NCBI GenBank assembly: GCA_027012915.1
Contig: JALUYN010000648.1
Location: 1-5,931 of the forward strand
DNA from: Cellvibrionaceae bacterium
GTDB lineage: Bacteria > Pseudomonadota > Gammaproteobacteria > Pseudomonadales > Cellvibrionaceae
Reading direction: 5' to 3'
DNA: 5,931 nt
Positions 1 through 5,800 of the stretch are shown here, one piece after another; the first letter of the stretch is position 1; each line of letters starts with the position of its first letter. The translations under genes were made by a program, and so were the position numbers. The notes under the pieces are model-generated. The model did not search any database. It worked only from the letters and a program-made list of their open reading frames with translations, and was not told the DNA's origin.

Positions 1-340
1 GGATTTATCCTTGGGCTTGTAAGGACGGGCCGGCACAACCGCAACACCGTAATGCTCAGCCATTTGCTGGTAAGTGGGATTGAGGTCCGGGTCGTAACGA
101 CAGGCTTTACTGACGGCACTTTTCAGATTGTCGGGCACCACCACCTCCGGTAAACCGCCATAAAATTCAAAGGCCCGGACATGGGAGCCCACCCAGTCTG
201 GTAGCGTTTGTGACCAGGTGGCTTCGGCGTAGGTGTACGAGCTGGCCCCCAGCACGGCAACAAACACCTGGGCCTCGCGCACTTCACCGGTATCAGGATT
301 GATCACCTGCATGGTTGGCCCGCAGTAATCCACAAACAGC

Positions 341-345
341 TTTTT
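341..345 (-). other. Frameshift point in istA (run of five A on coding strand)
   Basis: On the coding strand the sequence reads GGT GAA AAA GCT GTT, giving GEKAV. Removing one A would read GGT GAA AAG CTG TTT GTG, giving the family motif GEKLFVDY. The break is therefore a single extra base in a short homopolymer. A five-base run is short for transcriptional slippage, and restoring the frame requires a +1 shift, which does not fit the usual -1 slippery heptamer. I read it as a mutation or a base-calling error rather than programmed recoding. Confidence 0.85.
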
Positions 346-756
346 CACCAACCCGGTGCTGCTGGCGCATGGAGAGCTTCTGCTTGCTCCGCCAGCGTTT
401 GAACAGCACCGTAAAGCGCGAGTAGCTGTAGTGGTTGTCGGGATTTGTTTGAGCGTACTCCTCCCAGAGCAGCTGGCGTGTCATGCCTTTTTGCTTCAGT
501 TCCTGCTCTATTGCTACAAAGTCAGGTTCCATCATCTCGGACAAGGCTTTTCCGGTGCGTCCTGGCTGCAATCGGGCTTCCAGCTCCTTATCGCTCATAC
601 CTTCAGGCAGCGGCCATCCAAGGCCAGCCGCTTCAGCCCGTTGCAGGTATTTTGAGATGACGCCGATGGACAAGCTCAGGCACAGAGCGATTTGCCGCAG
701 GGATAGCTGCGCCTCGTACTTCAGACGCAGGATTTCTTTCAGTTTGATCATAGTGA

Positions 757-761
757 CCCTC
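757..761 (-). promoter_or_regulatory. Ribosome binding site for the internal istA start (ATG 751)
   Basis: The minus strand reads GAGGG, then five bases, then ATG at 751. This supports initiation at the second in-frame Met, whose product begins MIKLKEILRLK, seven residues shorter than the product of ATG 772. The site lies inside the first codons of the longer form. Confidence 0.6.
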
Positions 762-776
762 GTGGTAGTCATGGGT

Positions 777-809
777 GCTCCCTGTGGCTAATGGATAGGC
801 AAAGGGAGC
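777..809 (-). promoter_or_regulatory. Inverted repeat that can mask the istA ribosome binding site
   Basis: GCTCCCT (777-783) and AGGGAGC (803-809) are a perfect 7-bp inverted repeat with a 19-base loop. In the istA transcript the 3' arm contains the whole AGGGAG Shine-Dalgarno of ATG 772, ending four bases before the start codon region CCC-ATG. The pairing is seen in sequence; that it limits translation is inference. Other insertion sequences (IS10, IS50) are known to hide the transposase start in structured read-through transcripts. Confidence 0.55.
778..783 (-). promoter_or_regulatory. Ribosome binding site for the upstream istA start (ATG 772)
   Basis: The minus strand reads AGGGAG, then five bases (CACCC), then ATG at 772. 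It is a strong Shine-Dalgarno match at good spacing and supports the longer start, MTTTRVTMIK. The same six bases form part of the 3' arm of the inverted repeat at 777-809, so the site may be masked in the folded transcript. Confidence 0.65.
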
Positions 810-812
810 GGA

Positions 813-834
813 GGTTACGGACATGGCCGTAGCC
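813..834 (-). repeat. Imperfect hairpin in the istA leader
   Basis: GGTTACGG (813-820) and CCGTAGCC (827-834) pair at seven of eight positions around a six-base loop, ACATGG. It lies upstream of the hairpin that covers the istA ribosome binding site, so a transcript beginning farther upstream would carry two successive stems. No T-run follows on either strand, so it is not a terminator. Confidence 0.4.
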
Positions 835-888
835 TGCAAGAGGGGGGGGTAAATAAACGGTGTAACTCTACGACAGAGAAATTTTGCT

Positions 889-1004
889 TACCGTGAACAC
901 CGAATTTTGCCTGACGGCAAAAGTGTTCACGGTTAAACAAAATTCAGTGTTCACAGTTGAGAAAATTTGGTGTTCACGGTTGGGGAAAATGGGTGTTCAC
1001 GGTA
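889..1004. repeat. Five iterated 12-bp motifs of the IS21-type end (GTGTTCACRGTW)
   Basis: Direct copies lie at 923-934 (GTGTTCACGGTT), 947-958 (GTGTTCACAGTT), 970-981 (GTGTTCACGGTT) and 993-1004 (GTGTTCACGGTA). An inverted copy lies at 889-900 (TACCGTGAACAC). Start-to-start steps of the direct copies are 24, 23 and 23 bp. Each spacer carries an AAAAT or AAAT tract at nearly the same place, so the real repeat unit is about 23 bp. The inverted copy extends outward: 881-900 matches the reverse complement of 993-1012 at 18 of 20 positions. IS21-family ends are known to carry multiple such repeats, thought to bind IstA. Assigning them as IstA sites is inference. Confidence 0.85.
890..933. repeat. 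Long hairpin formed by the innermost inverted pair of end repeats
   Basis: ACCGTGAACAC (890-900) pairs with GTGTTCACGGT (923-933), 11 bp without mismatch. Inside it, TTTTGCC (905-911) pairs with GGCAAAA (916-922) around a four-base loop TGAC. Only CGAA (901-904) on one side is unpaired, so the whole is an 18-bp stem with a four-base bulge. It has no following T-run in either direction. It could act as a cruciform, a paired binding site, or an RNA stem in a transcript entering the element. Confidence 0.7.
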
Positions 1005-1018
1005 GGCAAAAATACGCA

Positions 1019-1132
1019 TTTTGGACGGAAAATCCCTAGAACCCCAAAGAGAAAAGTAAAAATAGAGTAAAAACATAGGTTGATAGTTTGTAGTTCAAAT
1101 GCTTTTTCTCATCTCCCTTCCCATTGAAATGC
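1019..1132. other. A-rich gap between the IS end and the efflux promoter, no gene seen
   Basis: The segment has no credible coding frame. It contains short A-tracts, including an imperfect 11-bp tandem repeat AGTAAAAATAG (1055-1065) and AGTAAAAACAT (1066-1076), which places two five-A runs one helical turn apart. Weak -35-like boxes occur at 1080-1085 (TTGATA) and 1124-1129 (TTGAAA), with no good -10 at proper spacing. Confidence 0.5.
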
Positions 1133-1161
1133 TTGACTTCTACCTAACGTTCGTTAAGTAT
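1133..1161 (+). promoter_or_regulatory. Likely promoter of the efflux operon
   Basis: TTGACT (1133-1138) is a five-of-six match to the sigma70 -35 box. With a 17-base spacer the -10 position is AAGTAT (1156-1161), a weak match. TATGAA (1159-1164) is a better -10 but 20 bases away, which is too far. Transcription would begin near 1168, giving a leader of about 23 bases before the ATG at 1191. The -35 is convincing; the -10 is not. Confidence 0.5.
1145..1156. promoter_or_regulatory. Candidate operator for the TetR-type repressor
   Basis: TAACG-TT-CGTTA is a perfect 5-bp inverted repeat with a two-base centre. It sits between the -35 and the proposed -10, about 35 bases upstream of the regulator's start codon. 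TetR-family repressors typically bind short palindromes overlapping their own promoter and are released by ligand. Location and symmetry fit autoregulation. Binding by this protein is inferred. Confidence 0.55.
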
Positions 1162-1190
1162 GAAGGAAAGACTTGTTGTGGGAACCCGTT

Positions 1191-1784
1191 ATGGCCAAAG
1201 AAAGCGCAGAAGTCACGCGCCAGCGCATTTTGCAGCAGTGCTTACCCCTGTTCGCGGATGCGGGGTTTGATCGGGTGTCCATGCGACAGGTAGCGGCCGC
1301 TACGGAATTGACCACCGCCGCCCTGTATTACCACTTCCCAGACAAAGAGCAGCTGTTCCTGGCCGTGGTAGAAGATTGTTTTTCCCAGCGGGTTGTGCCG
1401 TTGTTGCCGGATCCGCAAACGTCAGAGCCTGATCCCTGGCTTCGGCTGGAAGCGTTTATTTCGGCATTTGTAGCGTTGCTGGTGAATGTGCCCAGTTTCC
1501 AGCGCCTGATGCAGTGGTTGGCGCTGGATCGGGACGAAACCCGTGCCCACCAGATGACCGAGCGTCTCTTTGAGCCCTTCTTTCGCAGTGTCGCCGATCT
1601 TCTGCCTGTCACGTTGAGTGATGAGGAGCGACATATGTTGACAGTGTCAGTCATGGGATTGATGGTGTTTCCATTTGAAACCCAGGTGGCACGACAGTGG
1701 CTACCCGGATATCAACCGCCAGCCGAGGCAACCGCCCAACTGGTCAAGCACATTCTGAAACTGCTAAAAGCGGGAGTGATGTGA
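1191..1784 (+). CDS. TetR/AcrR-family transcriptional regulator of the efflux operon
   Basis: The 197-residue protein has TetR-family size and layout. An N-terminal DNA-binding domain covers about residues 8-55, with helix alpha1 ending in LFADAGFDRVSMRQVA and the diagnostic helix-turn-helix and tail ATELTTAALYYHFPDKEQLF (residues 37-56). The rest is an all-helical ligand-binding and dimerisation domain that gives no hint of ligand. I chose ATG 1191, with GGGA seven bases upstream, over the TTG at 1173, which has AAGGAAAG too close to it and adds six residues unlike the family. The stop TGA shares its last base with the ATG of the adaptor gene. As first gene of the operon, behind a palindrome in its own promoter, it is probably a local repressor of itself and of the pump. 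The family call is firm; its role as repressor is inferred. Confidence 0.93.
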   Translation: MAKESAEVTRQRILQQCLPLFADAGFDRVSMRQVAAATELTTAALYYHFPDKEQLFLAVVEDCFSQRVVPLLPDPQTSEPDPWLRLEAFISAFVALLVNVPSFQRLMQWLALDRDETRAHQMTERLFEPFFRSVADLLPVTLSDEERHMLTVSVMGLMVFPFETQVARQWLPGYQPPAEATAQLVKHILKLLKAGVM

Positions 1785-1786
1785 TG
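1772..1786 (+). promoter_or_regulatory. Overlapping stop/start and ribosome binding site of the adaptor gene
   Basis: GGGAG (1772-1776) precedes ATG 1784 by seven bases. The regulator's TGA (1782-1784) overlaps that ATG as TGATG. This favours the 1784 start over an upstream in-frame GTG at 1697, which would lie well inside the regulator gene. The overlap suggests that translation of the two genes is coupled. Confidence 0.75.
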
Positions 1787-2869
1787 ATCCGGCTGACAAA
1801 GTGCGCGCTAATTGCGTGTGGAATGGTGCTGGGAGGCTGCCAGGGGGAGTCGGGCGATACGGTGGTAACCCAGGCCCCGCGCATTCACTACAGCGACTTG
1901 TTGCAACTGGATCAGACCGCACCGCGTCATTTCATCAGCACCGGTTCGGTGGTGTCCGATCAGCGGATCGAAATCTCGTCCCGGCTGAGCGGCTATGTGC
2001 GCCAGCTCAAAGTGAAAGAAGGAGACAAGGTGCAGACGGGCGCCTTGCTCGCGCAAATGGATGCCGCTGATGTGGAAGGCGCTATCCGGCAAGCCCAGGC
2101 CGTGGTGAGTGCGGCGCTGGCAGCACAGAAGGATGCGCAGACTGATCTGCAGCGTTTTCAAACGCTGTATCAGCAGAACAGTATTTCCGAGAGCGACCTG
2201 CGTAAGGCGCGTTTAAGGCTGGACTCCACCACCGAGGCGCTCAATCAGGCGCAGGCCGAATTAAGTACGGCCACGGCACAGCGCGATTACACCAGCATTC
2301 GCAGTCCTTTTGCGGCCAGCGTAGTCAGCCTCAATGTCAGGGCCGGCGACTTGCTGGTGCCGGGTGAGCCCATTCTCACCCTGGAATCGAATTCAGCACT
2401 GATTTTCGAAACCTTTGTACCGGAGCAGCACATTGGCCTGATCGAGAACGGCATGCCGGTGCAATTGCAGTTGGACGCTTTGCGACAGCCGTTATCCGGC
2501 ACTGTGATTCGAGTGGTGCGTTCCGGTGATCCGGTGACCCGCAGTTATCCGGTGAAAATCTCCCTGCCAGAAAATGCGGAACTGATGCCCGGCATGTTTG
2601 GTCGAGCCCAGTTTGATTTGGGCCAGACAGATCATGTGTTAATACCGCGTTCTGCGTTGGTGGAGCGGGGCGGTTTGCAGGGTGTGTTCGTTGTGGACAA
2701 GGATGGGCTGGCGCATTTTCGCTGGTTGCGCTTAGAGCGTGAATGGCCTGAGCAAGTGGAAGTGAATGCTGGCCTGCAGCGGGATGATCGGGTGGTAGCA
2801 TCACCCTCAGCCAGTCTGAAAGAAGGCGATTCGATTCAGCCACTGGCAATGTCCCAGCACGGAGAGTGA
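1784..2869 (+). CDS. RND efflux periplasmic adaptor, HlyD/AcrA-type membrane-fusion lipoprotein
   Basis: The 361-residue protein links an inner-membrane RND pump to an outer-membrane channel in the periplasm. The N-terminus MIRLTKCALIACGMVLGGC is a lipoprotein signal with lipobox LGGC, so Cys19 would be lipidated. LIAC at 9-12 is a weaker alternative. The first half of the lipoyl-like domain follows at about 60-93 (SGYVRQLKVKEGDKVQTG), then a helical hairpin of about 96-168 rich in Ala and Gln, then the second lipoyl half (RSPFAASVVSLNVRAGDLL, from 173). Beta-barrel and membrane-proximal domains complete it. The hairpin tip carries R124, L128 and S135, the same spacing as R128, L132 and S139 of AcrA, the triad tied to TolC contact. 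Its start overlaps the regulator's stop, and the pump gene begins seven bases after its own stop. The role is firm; the exported substrate is not evident. Confidence 0.94.
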   Translation: MIRLTKCALIACGMVLGGCQGESGDTVVTQAPRIHYSDLLQLDQTAPRHFISTGSVVSDQRIEISSRLSGYVRQLKVKEGDKVQTGALLAQMDAADVEGAIRQAQAVVSAALAAQKDAQTDLQRFQTLYQQNSISESDLRKARLRLDSTTEALNQAQAELSTATAQRDYTSIRSPFAASVVSLNVRAGDLLVPGEPILTLESNSALIFETFVPEQHIGLIENGMPVQLQLDALRQPLSGTVIRVVRSGDPVTRSYPVKISLPENAELMPGMFGRAQFDLGQTDHVLIPRSALVERGGLQGVFVVDKDGLAHFRWLRLEREWPEQVEVNAGLQRDDRVVASPSASLKEGDSIQPLAMSQHGE

Positions 2870-2876
2870 GTCTGCT

Positions 2877-5800
2877 ATGACCCAATCATCGTCTCCCTTC
2901 AGCATAGCCGCTGTGCTGGCAAATGCATTTGTAACTTCCAAACTGGCGCCGCTGCTGATCCTGGCCTGCCTGTTCCTGGGTGCGCTGGCACTGAGCAAAA
3001 CACCCAGGGAAGACAACCCGCAAATTGTGATTCCCGGTGCATCGGTCCAGGTATCGTTACCTGGCGCTTCCGCCGAAGAGGTCGAGCAACTGGTCGTGCG
3101 CCCTGTGGAAAGTGCTATCCGTCTTATCTCGGGCGTGGACGACTTCTATTCCACGGCGAACAATTCCGTTGCCCAATTCACCGTACAGTTTGAAGTGGGA
3201 CAAGATCAGGAAGCGTCCCTAGTGAAACTCCACGATCGCCTGGAAGAGGTGATACCGTTATTGCCTGACGACGCGGGCGCACCGATTATTCGCAGCATGA
3301 ATGTGGACGACGTGCCTATTGTTACCGTCACGTTGGCGTCTTCTCTGTATGACAACTACGCCTTGAAGCGGGTAGCCGATCGTCTGACCGATGGCCTGCG
3401 CACCATGGCGGATGTTTCGGCGGTATATGTAAAAGGTGGCAGGGATCGCCAGATCCGGGTGGAACTCAATCCGGATCGCATGCAGGCGTTTGGCATTACG
3501 CTGGAACACGTGCGACAGGTGCTGGTCGCCGCCAACGTGTCGGCATCATTGGGTGAAGTGGTGCAGTCAGGGGAGCGGCAGCAGGTGTTTTTGGCAGGGT
3601 ATCTAACCTCGGCCCAAGATCTGGAAAAACTGGTGGTTAATCAGGTGCAAGGGCGCCCCCTGTATCTGGGCAACATTGCAGACATTGTGGATGGCCCCGA
3701 GCAGGAGCGCCAGTATCTGAGTCGCTTTGGTTTTGGCCCTGCGGATTCCCGCTTTGGCCGTTATGAGGAAGGCGATGCACCGGCGGTCACCTTGGCGGTA
3801 GCCAAACAGCGGGGCACCAACGCCGTATTGGTGGCAAAGGAAGTTCTGGCTCGCGTGGAATCCATGCGTCAGCAATTCGTGCCGGCAGACATTGATCTGG
3901 TGGTGACCCGCAACGATGGCCAGATTGCCAATGACGCTGCCAATGAGTTGATTCTCCACCTGGGCATCGCCGTGCTGGCCGTGTTTCTGGTAACACTGCT
4001 GTTTCTGGGTGGGAAGGAAGCACTGATTGTAGGCATCAGCGTGCCCCTGGTGCTGGCATTGACCCTGGGCGCGCTCTATCTGGCCGGGATGACCATCAAC
4101 CGGGTTTCGCTGTTCGCGCTGATTCTGTCTCTGGGACTGCTGGTGGATGATGCCATTGTGGTGATCGAGAACGTCCATCGTAAATACGCCCATCTTGGCA
4201 AGGCAGACAAGCGCAGTGCCACGGTGGAAGCTGCCCGCGAAATTGGCAATCCAACCAACCTGGCCACCCTGGCAGTGATGGCTGTGTTTGGTTCACTGTT
4301 GATCGTGGGCGAGATGATGGGCGAGTACTTCTATCCCATTGCTTTTGCAGTACCAGTTGCCATGGCTGCCTCACTATTGATTGCCTACACAGTGGTGCCT
4401 TGGGCCGCTTGTCGCTGGCTGCCATCCCATCTGGATCAACACAGCGCTGAACCGGACCATCATCGTGGTCTGGGTGGGTTTTATCATCGTCTGCTGACCG
4501 GGTTGCTGGCGCGGCGTTCAAGACGGTCATGGGCCATGCTGCTGGTGGTACTGAGTATCCTGCTGGCTTTGCTGCAGCCCGCCTGGCAGTTCCTGCGCCC
4601 GGCGGGGACCGAAGGGCCGCAGGCCTGGTTTGGGGTGGAAACCACGGTGATGCCCTTCAACGACGAGAACAGCTTTCTTGTCACGGTTGATATGCCGGAA
4701 TCGGCGCCATTGGAAACCACTGATCAACTGATGCGGGAATTGGCAGAAGAACTGCGACACTACCCGGAGGTGGCTGATTATCAACTGTGGATCGGTCAGT
4801 CCGGTGTGGCAGATTTCAGTGGCCTGTTTCGTGGCACCGCCGAGCGTACCGGCAGCTTCGTAGGTGAGGTTCGAGTTAATCTGCGCCACAAGGATCAGCG
4901 CGACCTCACCTCTATGGCCATCGTGCGTGATCTGCGCCCCCGGCTGCAGGCGCGCGCCGACAGGTTTCCTGGCGCTACGGTGCAGCTGCTGGAAGATCCC
5001 CCCGGACCGCCAGTGCGCGCCAATTTGCTCGCGGAAATCTATGGCCCCGACAGCGAAATGTTGCGCTGGCTTTCGGCTCAGGTCAAAATCGTCTTTGCCA
5101 ACACTTGGGATGTGGCAGAAGTGAATGATTCCGAACCGGAGGATGTTGCCCAGCTGCGCCTGGTGGTGGATCGGGAAAAAGCAGCTCTGTCTGGAGTGAC
5201 GACGGCTGATGTCGCAATCGTTCTGCGACGACTTATTGCGGGTGAGTACCTCGGTAGAGCTCAAATTCCCGGTGAAAAGAACCCGGTACCACTGCAACTG
5301 CACATACCCCGGCGCTATCAACTGGATGTGAGCCAACTATCCCGCGCCTACGTCACCAACCCAGCGGGTGCCAAAGTGCCCCTGGCGGAATTGGTAAAAG
5401 TGCACTCCACTGTAGCAGATCGGCCGATCCACCATAAAAACGGCGCGCGCGTCACCTATGTCACTGGCGAAATGATTCGTACAGCTCCGGTCTACGCCGT
5501 GCTGGCAATGGACAGCAAGCTGGACGGGTTAGCGTTGCCAAATGGTAGCAAACTACGCACCGGCAACCTGACGATCCTACCCCAGGAACCCAATCCCCTG
5601 GACGGTTATACTTTGTTGTGGGACGGTGCCCAGCGGTTGATGCTGGACACTTACCGGGACATGCTCGGCGCGCTGGCGCTCGCCATTGTATTTATTTTTC
5701 TGTGTTTGGTGGCGTACTACCAAAGCTTCAGTTTGCCCATCGTGGCGCTCGCAGCCGTTCCGCTGGGTATCGCTGGAATCTTCCCTGGCCACTGGTTGCT

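Larger units (their letters stand above)
1..772 (-). pseudogene. istA: IS21-family transposase IstA, 5' part, frameshifted and truncated by window edge
   Basis: IstA is the DDE-type transposase that cuts and joins the element's ends, with IstB (not in the window) as its ATPase helper. From ATG 772 the first frame runs 144 residues. It has an N-terminal helix-turn-helix around residues 20-45 (LSLRQIALCLSLSIGVISKY), then the family-typical RAEAAGLGWPLPEGM and [13 protein letters not shown]. After GEK the frame goes to an unrelated tail and stops at 293. The adjacent frame resumes precisely with [20 protein letters not shown] and stays open for 113 codons to the window edge. Counted through the repaired frame, the likely first two catalytic Asp are D148 (FVDY) and D214 ([11 protein letters not shown]); the catalytic Glu would lie outside. 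A second ATG at 751 (MIKLKEILRLKYEA) matches the N-terminus I recall for many homologues. Either the gene is inactive or one base is a sequencing error. Family call very sure. Confidence 0.93.
1..1018 (-). mobile_element. Left end of an IS21-family insertion sequence (partial)
   Basis: The segment holds the 5' two thirds of an istA-like transposase gene on the minus strand, preceded by about 245 bases of non-coding DNA filled with iterated copies of a 12-bp motif. IS21-family elements carry istA followed by istB, and their ends bear several repeated transposase-binding sites. The element is cut by the left window edge, so the rest of istA, istB and the other end are not visible. I place the outer end near 1018, because reading inward on the minus strand it gives TG followed by CGTATTTTTGCCTACCGTG, and IS21-family elements usually begin with 5'-TG. 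No target duplication can be checked with one end. The family call is firm; the exact boundary is an inference that could be wrong by several tens of bases. Confidence 0.85.

Noticed and set aside
341..345. Programmed frameshifting in istA
   Set aside because: The required shift is +1 and the run is only five bases, which does not match a standard slippery heptamer or a usual transcriptional slippage run.
633..839. 68-codon minus-strand frame starting upstream of istA, possible leader peptide
   Set aside because: It starts with TTG, lacks a clear ribosome binding site, and mostly overlaps istA in another frame.
890..933. Hairpin as a Rho-independent terminator
   Set aside because: No run of T follows the stem on either strand.
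889..1004. Evenly spaced repeats resembling a small CRISPR array
   Set aside because: The repeats are only 12 bp, the spacers are 11-12 bp and share an A-tract, one copy is inverted, and the array abuts a transposase gene. This is an insertion-sequence end.
1173..1190. TTG start for the TetR-type regulator
   Set aside because: The purine-rich stretch 1164-1170 is too close to it, and the extra residues do not resemble the family; ATG 1191 is better placed.
1099..1293. 64-codon plus-strand frame overlapping the promoter and regulator start
   Set aside because: It crosses the promoter and operator and overlaps the regulator out of frame, with no good ribosome binding site or family match.
3603..4193. 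196-codon antisense reading frame on the minus strand
   Set aside because: It is opposite the pump's porter and TM2-TM4 region, with shadow-like composition and no family resemblance.
4527..5336. 269-codon antisense reading frame on the minus strand
   Set aside because: It lies fully inside the well-supported RND pump gene, has no recognisable domain, and its Gln/His-rich composition is typical of an antisense shadow.
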